This document shows, piece by piece, positions 36,058 to 44,500 of a stretch of DNA of 64,000 nt. The notes beneath the pieces were generated by a model that saw nothing but the letters and a program-made list of their open reading frames with translations, was not told where the DNA came from and did not search any database. The DNA comes from CAXMST01 sp963793415 (GTDB lineage Bacteria > Actinomycetota > Thermoleophilia > Solirubrobacterales > 70-9): NCBI GenBank assembly GCA_963793415.1, contig CAWCAC010000002.1, positions 248,001-312,000 on the forward strand, read 5' to 3'. Position 1 is the stretch's first letter. Each line of letters begins with the position of its first letter. The position numbers and the translations under genes were made by a program.

Positions 36058-36881
36058 CAGGCCAGCGCCTCGAGCACGGCGACGAATCCATCGGGACCGG
36101 CAACCGCGAGGTCGGCCGCGAGCTTGACCTCGGCCGGGGCCTCGTCGGAGATCACCGCGACGCAGAGGCTGTGGCGAAGCCGGCCGCCCTCGGTCATCCG
36201 CCGCAGGACGCGGAAGGCGTCGACGTCGGTGCGATCGTCGCCCGCGTAGAGCGCACGATGGATCGTGTGGACGGGCCCGAGCAGGCCTTCGATCGCCCGG
36301 CCCTTGTCGGTCCGGACCGGCGGTCGCAGTTCGATCACCTTGCGACCGCTGTGGACGAGCAGCCCGGCCGCCTCGGCTTCGGCGGCGGCGAGCGCCGCCG
36401 CGGTCTCGGCGCTCTGCTCGTCGTCGGCGCCGCGCCAGTGCAGCGCGACGATCGCCGCCTTGTCCTCGATCCGCACCCCCGTGCGCTCGAGGCCGGCGAC
36501 ACCGTAGGAGGCGAGGAACTCGGACGCGTCGCGCTCGTGCCCGGCGAGATTCGGGACGGGTTCGGCCGCCGCCGCGCCCGGGGTCAGCAGCTCGTAGCCG
36601 TGATTGCCGATGTAGTTGATCGAGTCGAGCCCGAGGATCCTGCGGGCCTCCGCGGCGCGCCGGCCGCTGACGACGGCGGTGATCGCAAAGCGATCCGCGA
36701 CGCGGGCGACGAGCTCGCGGGTCGCGGCCGGCACGGCACTGTCCTCGGGCCTGGGCACGATCGGCGCCAGGGTCCCGTCGAGGTCGAGCAGCACCGCGGT
36801 GTGGTCGGGCTCCGCGGTCATCGGGGCCACCGCCACGGCGATCTCGGCCGCTGCCGCCTCGGATGGCCCCTCGTCGCTCAC
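36057..36881 (-). CDS. otsB: Trehalose-6-phosphate phosphatase
   Basis: 274 aa HAD-superfamily enzyme converting trehalose-6-phosphate to trehalose. Motif I is LLDLDGTLAPI with Asp33 and Asp35, motif II is in TAVVSGRRAAEARRILG, motif III covers GRKVIELRPPVRTDKGRAIEGLL, and motif IV is YAGDDRTDVDAFRVL. No synthase (otsA) is in the window. GTG start is leaderless-like (TACGAT then 6 nt). Divergent from the TauE half-gene. Confidence 0.92.
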   Translation of the reverse strand: MSDEGPSEAAAAEIAVAVAPMTAEPDHTAVLLDLDGTLAPIVPRPEDSAVPAATRELVARVADRFAITAVVSGRRAAEARRILGLDSINYIGNHGYELLTPGAAAAEPVPNLAGHERDASEFLASYGVAGLERTGVRIEDKAAIVALHWRGADDEQSAETAAALAAAEAEAAGLLVHSGRKVIELRPPVRTDKGRAIEGLLGPVHTIHRALYAGDDRTDVDAFRVLRRMTEGGRLRHSLCVAVISDEAPAEVKLAADLAVAGPDGFVAVLEALA

Positions 36882-36887
36882 GCGTTG

Positions 36888-36893
36888 ATCGTA
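36888..36893 (-). promoter_or_regulatory. -10-like hexamer for otsB (leaderless)
   Basis: Minus strand TACGAT, 6 nt before the GTG at 36881; no Shine-Dalgarno is present. Confidence 0.5.
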
Positions 36894-36913
36894 TTGACTG
36901 CCCGCTTCCGCTC

Positions 36914-36919
36914 TACCAT
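36914..36919 (+). promoter_or_regulatory. -10-like hexamer for the first TauE/SafE half (leaderless)
   Basis: TACCAT ends 7 nt before the GTG at 36927. TTGACT lies 14 nt further upstream, short for a -35. Confidence 0.5.
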
Positions 36920-36926
36920 CGCCGCC

Positions 36927-37286
36927 GTGCCCCGCGACCGCCTGATCAAGCTCGGAGCCATCGGCGTCGCGGCCGGCGCCTTCAGCGCCCTGTTCGGGGT
37001 CGGGGGCGGGACCGTGATCGTGCCGCTGCTCGTCCTCTGGCTCGCCTACGGAGAGCGACAGGCGACGGCGACCTCGCTCTGCGCGATCGTGATCATCGGC
37101 GGCTTCGCGGCCGCCGGCCAGGCGATCTACGGCAACGTCGACCCGGGCCAGGCGCTGCTGCTCGCGGGCCCGGCGATCATCGGCGTCCTGCTCGGCGTCG
37201 CCCTGCAGCAGCGGATCTCCGAGCGCGTCGTCTCACTTCTGTTCGCGCTGCTTTTGACCGGCGTTGCGATCGAGCTGATCGTCTAG
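36927..37286 (+). CDS. TauE/SafE-type exporter, half-length subunit 1
   Basis: 119 aa, one repeat of the TauE/SafE (DUF81) membrane fold with about four hydrophobic segments: GAFSALFGVGGGTVIVPLLVLWLAYGERQATATSLCAI is the family signature. Full-length members carry two such repeats in one chain of about 250 aa. Here the second repeat is a separate gene 6 nt downstream, so a heterodimer is likely. Family members export sulfite, sulfoacetate or other organic anions. GTG start, probably leaderless. Confidence 0.85.
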   Translation: MPRDRLIKLGAIGVAAGAFSALFGVGGGTVIVPLLVLWLAYGERQATATSLCAIVIIGGFAAAGQAIYGNVDPGQALLLAGPAIIGVLLGVALQQRISERVVSLLFALLLTGVAIELIV

Positions 37287-37292
37287 ACAGCG

Positions 37293-37700
37293 ATGGCCGG
37301 CGTCCTCACAGCGTTCTTCGGGATGGTCGGCGGCGCCGTCGGCGGCCTGCTTGGCGTCGGCGGGGGCGTCGTCTTTGTGCCGGCGCTCGTGATCCTGCTC
37401 GACCAATCGCAGCTGCACGCCTCGGCCACTTCGCTGCTCGCGATCGTACCGGTCGCGATCGTCGGCACCTGGCGCCAGCATCGCCACGGCAACGTCGTGA
37501 TCGCCGACGGCGTCGCGATCGGCCTGCTCTCGATACCCGGTGTCGCGATCGGCGTGCTCGTCGCCAACGCCGTCCCGCAGCGCGCGCTCGAGCTCGGCTT
37601 CGCCGGCCTGATCTTGTTCGTCGCCTTCCAGCTCTTCCGCCGCGCGCTCCGCCCCGAGCCGCCCGACCCCGTGACGCCGGAGGCGCTCGGCGATGGCTGA
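37293..37700 (+). CDS. TauE/SafE-type exporter, half-length subunit 2
   Basis: 135 aa, the second TauE/SafE repeat: FFGMVGGAVGGLLGVGGGVVFVPALVILL, then QLHASATSLLAIVPVAIVGTWRQHRHGNV. Starts 6 nt after subunit 1 stops (TAG) and ends inside the start of arfB (8 nt overlap). Because each half has its own complete signature and start, this looks like a genuine two-gene transporter, not a recent nonsense mutation. Confidence 0.85.
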   Translation: MAGVLTAFFGMVGGAVGGLLGVGGGVVFVPALVILLDQSQLHASATSLLAIVPVAIVGTWRQHRHGNVVIADGVAIGLLSIPGVAIGVLVANAVPQRALELGFAGLILFVAFQLFRRALRPEPPDPVTPEALGDG

Positions 37701-38112
37701 GCGGATCGAGATCGCGCCCGGAGTCAGCCTCGACGAGTCCGAGATCGAGCTGCGGACGAGCCGCTCATCCGGGCCCGGCGGCCAGCACGCGAACGTGACC
37801 GCCTCCCGGGTCGAGGCCCGATTCGTGGTCGACGAGTCGACCTCGCTCAGCGCCGAGCAGAAGCGACTGATCGCGGCCCGGCTCGGCCCGGTCGTCACCG
37901 CCGTCTCGCAGGAGAGCCGCAGCCAGTACAGGAACCGCAAGCTCGCCCTGGAGCGGCTGGCCGGACGGCTCGGGACGGCACTGCGCCCGCGGCGCCCGCG
38001 GCGCCCGACCGCGCCGTCGAGAGCGGCCAAGCGGCGCCGGGTGGAGGCGAAGCGCCGGACCTCGGAGCGCAAGGCCCGGCGCCGCAAGCCCGGGACGGGC
38101 GACTGGGACTAG
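37693..38112 (+). CDS. arfB: Peptidyl-tRNA hydrolase ArfB (YaeJ/ICT1-like, GGQ protein)
   Basis: 139 aa. The GGQ motif is at 29-31 in SSGPGGQHANVTASRVE, the catalytic motif that hydrolyses peptidyl-tRNA on stalled ribosomes. The C-terminal 50 residues are Arg/Lys-rich (RRPRRPTAPSRAAKRRR), the tail that enters the empty mRNA channel. No codon-recognition domain is present, so it is not a normal release factor. Overlaps the transporter gene upstream by 8 nt. Confidence 0.93.
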   Translation: MAERIEIAPGVSLDESEIELRTSRSSGPGGQHANVTASRVEARFVVDESTSLSAEQKRLIAARLGPVVTAVSQESRSQYRNRKLALERLAGRLGTALRPRRPRRPTAPSRAAKRRRVEAKRRTSERKARRRKPGTGDWD

Positions 38113-39154
38113 GGACGGATCGGCGCCCGCTCGCGGATCTTCAGCGGCATGACCGCGACGCCGTCGCTCCAGCGCCCGTTCGAGCGGTGCTTGCGGTGTC
38201 GCCGAGGGCGTAACCGCAATCGGTGCCGCGGTAGGCGCAGCTGCGCAGCGCGTCCCAGACCTTCCAGCAGAAGTTCCAGTCGTAGGCGTTCGCCGTTTCG
38301 GGCTCCGACGCGCAGACTCCATGCTCGGCCGTGAGCGGGGGTGAGCCGTGGTCGTCGGCCACCGTCATGACCAAGTCCTTGTTGCGGCGGGGGACCGAGT
38401 CCAGCTTCGGGTAGAGCGCGTTGCAGCTCGACCCCTTCTTGCCTGACTCTCCGGTGACGCCGTCGGCGCTCGAGTGGCATTGGACCAGGGTCGAGGGCGG
38501 GATCCCGCCGAGCGAGTCGTCGAGCGCGGGCTCGCCGGCGCCGTCGAGGCCGCCGTCGTGTGGGTCCTCGAGGAAGACCGCTCGCGGCTTCGGCAAGTCC
38601 AACGACTTCCAGCGATTGGCCAGGTTCGCGGTGATGATCCCGCCGAAGGAGAAGCCCAGGTAGCTGGTCCGATCGAGCCGCGGCCGGGTGTGGCCGGCCT
38701 CGCCCCGCAGATGGTCGAGCGCGCCGCGGATGCCGGCGACGGCCGAGTCGATGCAGGGCTCGATGTTGAACGGCCCCGGGCAGGGCGCGGCGACGGCGGT
38801 CTGCCAGCGCGGGTAGATAACGACGTTGCCCTGACGGACCGTGTGCCGGATCAGCTCGTACATCGAGTCGAAGCCTGAGTACTCGTAGTAGCCGTGCATG
38901 ATCACCGCGAGCGGCGCCTTCCTGACCCGGGGCTTGGCCGGCTCGAAGACGTACCAGGCATCGGCGCCCTCACCGCCCGAGCTCACCCGCCAGTCGGCGT
39001 GCGCATAGTCGCTGCCGCCCGGCCCGGACGTCGGCTGCGGCGGCTGCGTGATCGGTGCGGTATCGGCCTGCGCGAGGCTGGAGCCGACCGCGGCGGCGGC
39101 GAGCAGGACGAGCACGGACGCCACCATGAACAGCCGGCTGGGTCGCAGGATCAT
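38109..39154 (-). pseudogene. Secreted alpha/beta-hydrolase-like protein with a C-terminal frameshift
   Basis: The intact frame (38141-39154, 337 aa) has a signal peptide (about 1-30), VIMHGYYEYSG near residue 85 and the nucleophile elbow LGFSFGG near 170, typical of alpha/beta hydrolases, plus several Cys. It ends in GTDCGYALGDT followed by a Thr/Ala-rich tail unlike an enzyme terminus. The neighbouring frame continues with HRSNGRWSDGVAVMPLKIRERAP and stops at 38109, which reads as the natural end. A 1-nt indel near 38185-38200 would join them. The start ATG follows TAGCCT by 7 nt. It may be a sequencing error, a phase variant or a recent pseudogene. Confidence 0.72.
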
Positions 39155-39161
39155 CGCGTCA

Positions 39162-39167
39162 AGGCTA
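39162..39167 (-). promoter_or_regulatory. -10-like hexamer for the alpha/beta-hydrolase-like gene (leaderless)
   Basis: Minus strand TAGCCT, 7 nt before the ATG at 39154; no Shine-Dalgarno is present. Confidence 0.5.
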
Positions 39168-39203
39168 GACCGCGGCCTACGCCGACGAAAGCGGCGGCTT
39201 GGC

Positions 39204-40154
39204 TCAGATGCCGTGCTCGAGTGCGCCCTTGACCGAGGCGTCGAGCGAGTTGAGCCGAGCCAGCGCCAGCGCCTCGGCGTTCGCGAACCCGGTACCCCCG
39301 CGCGGCCCGGAGGGACGGGCGCGGCCGGCGGCCTCGGGGCCGTGATGAGAGAGCACGCAGTGCAGCAACGCGAGGCGACGCTCGGGCGGCAGCTGCGCGG
39401 CGGCCGGGCCGATGATCTCGGCGCCGAGCGCGAGATGACCGAGCAGCTCGCCTTCCTCGCTGATCCCGAACTCGGCCCCGTATGTGAACTCGCGGGTCTT
39501 GCCGACGTCGTGCAGCAGCGCCGCCGCCATCAGCAGGTCGGAGTCGAGCTTCGGGTGCAGGATGCAGACCTCGCCGACGAGGGTCGCGACCGCGACCGTG
39601 TGCTCGAGCAGCCCCCCGAGGTAGGCGTGATGAGCGAAACGGGTGCAGGGCGCGCGGCGCATCTCGCTCGCGACGGGCTCGGTCTCGAGCACCGCCGCAA
39701 CCACTCGCGCCAGGCCCGGGTCGTGAATCTCGCGGCAGAGGTGCTCGAAGAAGCCCTCCAGCTCCTCGATCGAGCGATAGGCCGCGGGCAGGAACTCGCC
39801 CGGGTCGTACGAACCCGGCTCGAGCTTGCGCAGCGCCGTGATCTCAGCCTGCAGCTCGCCGCGGAAGCGCTCGACCTTGCCGCGCACCTCGATCGCGTCG
39901 CCACGCTCGAAGCGAGCCCCGAGCGCGTCGGCGTCGCGGAAGATTCGGGCCGGGATGCTGCCGGTCCGGTCGCGCAACTCGACGGAGATATAGGGGGTGC
40001 CCTTGCGCGACATCTGTCGGTCCTTGCGGGTGACCGCGTAGCGCCCGCTCAGCGGCCGGCCGGGCTGCAGGGTCGCGGCTCCCTCGCGAGTTGGCGGAGC
40101 GGCCTGGACTGGGTTGCCGGGGGCGGCCGGGGGCTGTGTCGTCGCAGCTTCCAC
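39204..40154 (-). CDS. OB-fold plus HD-domain nuclease (YhaM-like 3'-5' exonuclease)
   Basis: 316 aa. An OB-fold (about 35-105, SRKGTPYISVELRDRTGSIPARIF) precedes an HD phosphohydrolase domain (LLEHTVAVATLVGEVC, LLMAAALLHDVGKTREF, CVLSHHGPEAAG), the layout of YhaM/CBF1 3'-5' exoribonucleases. The start is uncertain: GTG 40154 is used because it lies outside the promoter of the divergent PAC2 gene and has GATCAT 8 nt upstream; the open frame reaches 40259. It likely processes or degrades RNA and single-stranded DNA. Confidence 0.83.
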   Translation of the reverse strand: MEAATTQPPAAPGNPVQAAPPTREGAATLQPGRPLSGRYAVTRKDRQMSRKGTPYISVELRDRTGSIPARIFRDADALGARFERGDAIEVRGKVERFRGELQAEITALRKLEPGSYDPGEFLPAAYRSIEELEGFFEHLCREIHDPGLARVVAAVLETEPVASEMRRAPCTRFAHHAYLGGLLEHTVAVATLVGEVCILHPKLDSDLLMAAALLHDVGKTREFTYGAEFGISEEGELLGHLALGAEIIGPAAAQLPPERRLALLHCVLSHHGPEAAGRARPSGPRGGTGFANAEALALARLNSLDASVKGALEHGI

Positions 40155-40213
40155 GGCCTTCGATGATCGCGACCGGGCCGGACGATCCGGACCCGCCCGC
40201 GGGACCCTCGCGG

Positions 40214-40219
40214 TATGGT
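40214..40219 (+). promoter_or_regulatory. -10-like hexamer for the PAC2 gene (leaderless)
   Basis: TATGGT ends 6 nt before the ATG at 40226; no Shine-Dalgarno is present. Confidence 0.55.
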
Positions 40220-40225
40220 CGGAGC

Positions 40226-41089
40226 ATGGATCCGATCGTCTGGGAGAACGAGACACCACAGCTGCGCAACCCGGTGCTGGTGGCGACGTTCTCCGGCTGG
40301 AACGACGCGGCCAGCGCCGCCAGCGCGGCCCTCACCGCCGTCGCCGACTCGGTCGAGACCGAGCTCGTCGCCCAGATCGACCCCGAGGAGTTCTTCGACT
40401 TCCAGGCGACGCGGCCGCAGATCGAGCTGACCGAGGGACGGCTGCGCGGGGTCGAATGGCCCGAGAACCTGATCGTCGCCGGCCGCAGCCCGGGCGCCGA
40501 GCGCGACCTGCTGCTGATCAGCGGCACCGAGCCGAGCACGCGCTGGCGCACGTTCTGCAACACGCTGCTCGACGTCGCCGAACGCTGCGGCGTCGAGTCA
40601 ATGGTCACCTTCGGCGCCCTGATTGCCGACGTCGCCCATACCCGCCCGGTGCCGATCACCGGCCTGGCGACGACCGATGAGCTGATCGACCGGCTCGGCT
40701 TCGAGGAGGTCGCCTACGAGGGCCCGACGGGGATCGTCGGCATCCTCCACGGCATCGCCAAGGACCGCGGCTTCACCTCCGCCAGCCTCTGGGCCGCCGT
40801 CCCCCACTACGCCGCGGCGGTGCCGAACCCGAAGGCGGCGCTGGCGCTGCTCCGCCGCCTCGAGGGTCTGACCGGGATTCCGCTCGACGCCGGTGACCTC
40901 GAGGACGCGAGCAAGAGCTTCGAGGCGCAGGTGAGCCAGGCCGTCGCCGCCAACCCGGAGATCAAGGAGATGGTCGAGCGGCTCGAGAGCCAGCAGGACG
41001 ACCTCTCAGGTCTGAGCTCCGAGGAAGTCCCGAGCGGCGACGCGATCGCGAGGGAGTTCCAGGACTTCCTCCGGAGGCAAGGGGAGTAA
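40226..41089 (+). CDS. PAC2-family protein
   Basis: 287 aa. PAC2 family: NPVLVATFSGWNDAASAASAAL at the start, then FFDFQATRPQIEL, the LLLISGTEPSTRWRTF segment, VTFGALIADVAHTRPVPITGLA, and GPTGIVGILHGIAKDRGF. Eukaryotic and archaeal relatives are proteasome assembly chaperones; actinobacterial members are widespread but of unknown role. No proteasome gene lies in this window. The C-terminal 40 residues are acidic and helical. Followed by a 412-bp gene-free stretch. Confidence 0.87.
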   Translation: MDPIVWENETPQLRNPVLVATFSGWNDAASAASAALTAVADSVETELVAQIDPEEFFDFQATRPQIELTEGRLRGVEWPENLIVAGRSPGAERDLLLISGTEPSTRWRTFCNTLLDVAERCGVESMVTFGALIADVAHTRPVPITGLATTDELIDRLGFEEVAYEGPTGIVGILHGIAKDRGFTSASLWAAVPHYAAAVPNPKAALALLRRLEGLTGIPLDAGDLEDASKSFEAQVSQAVAANPEIKEMVERLESQQDDLSGLSSEEVPSGDAIAREFQDFLRRQGE

Positions 41090-41165
41090 GGCGGTCGGGA
41101 GCGCGGGCTCGGCCGGGGGCGCGTGTTGTTTCGGGGGCGGGCCGCAGGGTTCAGTCGGCGCCGAG

Positions 41166-41476
41166 ATTACAGTGAGGGAAGCGGCGCGGTCTGTGGTTGG
41201 TCACACGGGGCGCGTGTTTCGTTTCGGTTTTGGGGTGGATTCCCGGTGAGGCTGCGGACGCGATCCACATTGACGTCGCTATACGACGCCGATGTGGATC
41301 GCGTCGCGCGGGGCCCGGGCAACAGCTACGCAACCGTGACGCCCACGCGGCTCGCGTGACAAAGGACGGCCCGGCCCCGCCTCGGCGCGGCCGGCACCCT
41401 CCTCCACCTCACCCTCACTGCAAATACCCGGTCCGAGCCCTCGAAGCCCGCCCTCGGACGGCCACGCGTCACGACG
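41166..41476 (+). repeat. Intergenic element A (hairpin plus conserved 3' block)
   Basis: Left end ATTACAGTGAGGG (41166-41178) is an imperfect inverted copy of CCCTCACTGCAAAT (41412-41425). A long hairpin lies between. The block 41412-41476 matches 55581-55644 closely: CCCTCACTGC and CTCGGACGGCCACGCGTC are identical, at spacings of 41 and 40 nt. The hairpin-to-block distance is 106 nt here and 113 nt in element B. The block ends 25 nt from the 3' end of the facing gene. Could be a non-coding RNA gene or a small mobile element. Confidence 0.6.
41257..41305 (+). repeat. Long perfect inverted repeat in element A
   Basis: Perfect 14-bp arms, GACGCGATCCACAT (41257-41270) and ATGTGGATCGCGTC (41292-41305), with a further 5-bp CGTCG / CGACG stem inside and a CTATA loop. 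As plus-strand RNA an extra G-U and G-C pair close the gap, giving about 21 pairs with one mismatch. CCCGG and CCGGG flank it as a possible outer stem. Confidence 0.85.
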
Positions 41477-41501
41477 CGCCCAAGCCCCCCCCCTCCAGCC
41501 C

Positions 41502-44500
41502 CTACGCCTCGCTCGCCGGGCAGATCAGCCGGAAGTCGCACCAGGAGCAGCTCTCGAAACTCGGCTTCGGCTCGAAGTCCTGCTCCTCGATTCCCGCGGC
41601 AACCTCGAGCACGGTGCGTTCGACCCGCTCGAGGTCGTCGGCCTCACCGGCGACGGTGACCTTCTCGTCGTCGAGCACGTACCAGTAGGAGCCGTCCGCG
41701 GCCTCGACGTCCCAGGCCTCCTTGACCCCGATCCGATAGAGCGCGATCTGGACGTCGTCGCCGAGGTCCTCGGCCTTCTTCGGGGCGCCGGTCTTGTAGT
41801 CGATCAGCTCGTAGTTGCCGTCGGGGTGACGGTCGACGCGGTCGATGCGGCCGCGGATCGAGTGCGGGCCGATCTTGAAGGAGAAGGATCGCTCGAGCCA
41901 GACCGGGCGCGCGGCAGCGGTCTCGTGTCGCTCGTAGTAGCGGGCCAGGGCGGCGACGGCGCGGTCCCGGTACTGGAGCTCGTCGTCGGTCGTGCCGAAG
42001 CCCTGCCGGCGCCAGCCCGACTCGAACAGGCCGAGCAGCCGATCGAGGCCGCCGATCCCGTCGCCCTCGGCGCCGCCGAAGCCGCGCATCTCCTCACCGT
42101 GGTACCGGTCGAGCACCTGGTGGACGAGGATCCCGAAGCGCTGGTTGATCGTCGGCTCCTGCGGGATCGCGAAGACGCGCGCGAACTTGTACTTGAGCGG
42201 GCAGGTGCGGTAGAGGTCGATGTCCGACGCCGAGAGTCCGAGGCCGCCGTCCCGCCGCGGCAGGAATGCCTCCAGCCCCGGCTCCCCCTCGGCCGCGAGA
42301 TGCTCGCGCCGGCGGGCGCGGTCGCGCGACTCCTCGACGATGTAGGAGTCGAGCGCCGAGGCCTCGAGCTCGATCATCTGCTCCGGCGTCGCGACCCGTC
42401 CGAGCAGCTCGTTCAGGGCGGCGAGCGCCTCGCGCTCGGACTCGTCGCCGGGGCGCTGGATCAGGGCCGAGAGCTTGAGCAGCTCGAGGAAGCGGGCGAC
42501 CGCGCGGTTGACGTCCTCGGCGGTGTCGAGGCGCATCTCGCTCAGCGCGGCGCCGGCTCGCCACGAGGACTCGAGCACCTCGTCGCGGATCATCCGGTAG
42601 GTCGAGTGCAGGCCCTCGGCGGGCCCGAACAGCTCCTCCTCGTGCCGGACCTCTTCGACGCCGAGGCCGCGTACCGCCTCGTACACGGGCGACGGCCGGC
42701 CGGCGCCGTTGCGGTTCTGCTCGGGGAAGCAGAGGACGATCGACTTGCGGGCGCGCGAGAGCGCGACGTAGGCGCGCCGGGCCCTGAGCGCGTCCGCGAG
42801 CGAGTCGGCGCTCGGTGGCTTCGGTGGCGCCAGCAGGCTGTCGTCGACCCAGCGCCCGCGCTCGGCGCCGCCGCCGTAGGCACCGCCCTCGAGGCCGAGC
42901 ATGTAGACGCGTGAGAACTGCATGCCCTTTAGCTGACCGGGCTCGGCCAGGAGGACGGCGCCGCGGGGCGGCGAGTCGATCGCCCGGCTGAACCGCTGTC
43001 CGGCCTCGGCGACCGCGCTCAGATAGCGGATGAACTCGCGGGTCGATCCGTCCGGCCGGCGCCGCGTCCACGAGCCCGCAAGCTCGGCGAGGCGCCCGAG
43101 GTTGACGAGCCGCTCCGCAGTCTCGGGGCTGGCCGCGAAAAGACCGTGACGGCGGAAGCCGACACGCTCGATCAGGCGGCGCACGAAGAGGTCGGCGCTG
43201 AGCCGGTCGAGCGCCTTGGCCGCTGCCCGGTAGAGCTTGAGGAAGGCACGGATCCGGTCGCGCGAGGGGGGCGGCAACTGCGGGCTCTCGAGCGCGGCCT
43301 CGACCGCCGAGATCATGTCGAGCTTGCGGCGGCGCGCGATCGTCGTGCAGCGCGCGAGATCGACGGAGCGGAGCTCGACCGGCGGGCGGGTCAGCGCCCT
43401 GACGACGGCAGACGAGTCGCCCGGGTCGGCCAGCGCCCGCAGCCAGGCGATCACGTCGCGGACCTCGGGACGGTGGAAGAAGGCGGCGGAGCCGCTGCTG
43501 CGGAAGGGGACGTTGCGCTCCTCGAGCGCCGCGGCGATCAGCCGTCCCTCGCGGCCGGCCGGGCCGGTGACGACGCAGACGTCCTCGGGTTGCTCCTCGC
43601 CGGTGGCGAGCAGGTGCTCGATCTCGCGGGCGACGGCCTGTGCCTGCGCGCGCTCGTTCGCGCACCGCCAGAGTGTCACTCCCTCAGGGACGCTTGCCCC
43701 CTCATCGGCCGTGGTGCCGCCCGGGCCACCCCCGAGCGCAGGGGCCCGCGGCGGCTTGCCGTAGGGCTCCGGAGCGAGACCGGCGACGGCGTCCGCGGCC
43801 AGGGCGGGACCTGCGGCGCCGCGGACGGGGGCCGCCAGAGTGAACTCGCCCGCGGCGGGATACGCGGCGCGGAATCGCTCCGCCGCCGCCTCGCCCCAGG
43901 CCCTGAACGCGAGCAGACCCTGGGCCGGGTCGCAGGTCGCCAGCACCTGCTCGTGGGGAGCGATCAGCGGCAGCAGCGCCGAGCGCGCCGGACCGGCGTC
44001 CTCGAGCTCGTCGACCATCAGCTCCCGAAACCGGTCGCCGACGACGAGCGAGATGTCGGGCCGCCGGTTGAGCAGACGGCCGAGCTCGAGGATCAACTCC
44101 CCCTCGTCGATCGCTCCGCGCCCGAGCAGGATCGCGTCGTGACGCTCGAACAGGTCGGCGAACTCGAGCTCGCGCAGCGCCGCCTCGCGCTCCGCCCGGC
44201 CGCTCGACCCGCGCTCGACCGCGCGGGCGTGGTCGCGGAGCTCGGCCGGTCCGATCCCCTCCCCCTTGAGCACGTCGATGCGCTCCAGCAGGCGGGCGAG
44301 CAGGCCGGCCGGGTTGCCGCGGATCTCGTGGCGGCGCAGCGGCAACTCCTCGACACTGTCGAGCATCACGGCGAGGCGATCGGCGGGACCGACGATCTCG
44401 AAGAAGGGGTCGATCCCTGCTTCGAGCGCGTAGTCGCGCAGCAGCTTCTCGGCGAGCTCCTCCCAGGTGTGGACGCGGAGCTCCTCGTAGGGCCGGGCCA

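Larger units (their letters stand above)
41090..41501. other. 412-bp gene-free region between convergent genes, holds element A
   Basis: Possible reading frames here lack family matches and coding bias; the sequence instead contains the hairpin and conserved block listed separately, plus T-rich stretches (41209-41230) and a 10-base C run near 41484-41493. No tRNA-like cloverleaf was recognised. Confidence 0.7.

Noticed and set aside
41123..41359. Plus-strand frames in the 41.1-41.5 kb region
   Set aside because: Short, no family match, and one runs through the perfect inverted repeat; better explained as non-coding.
41484..41493. Run of about ten C
   Set aside because: Homopolymer in non-coding sequence at the end of element A; possible read-length error, no function inferred.
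41090..41501. Retron-like non-coding RNA
   Set aside because: A long hairpin is present but no reverse transcriptase gene is anywhere in the window.
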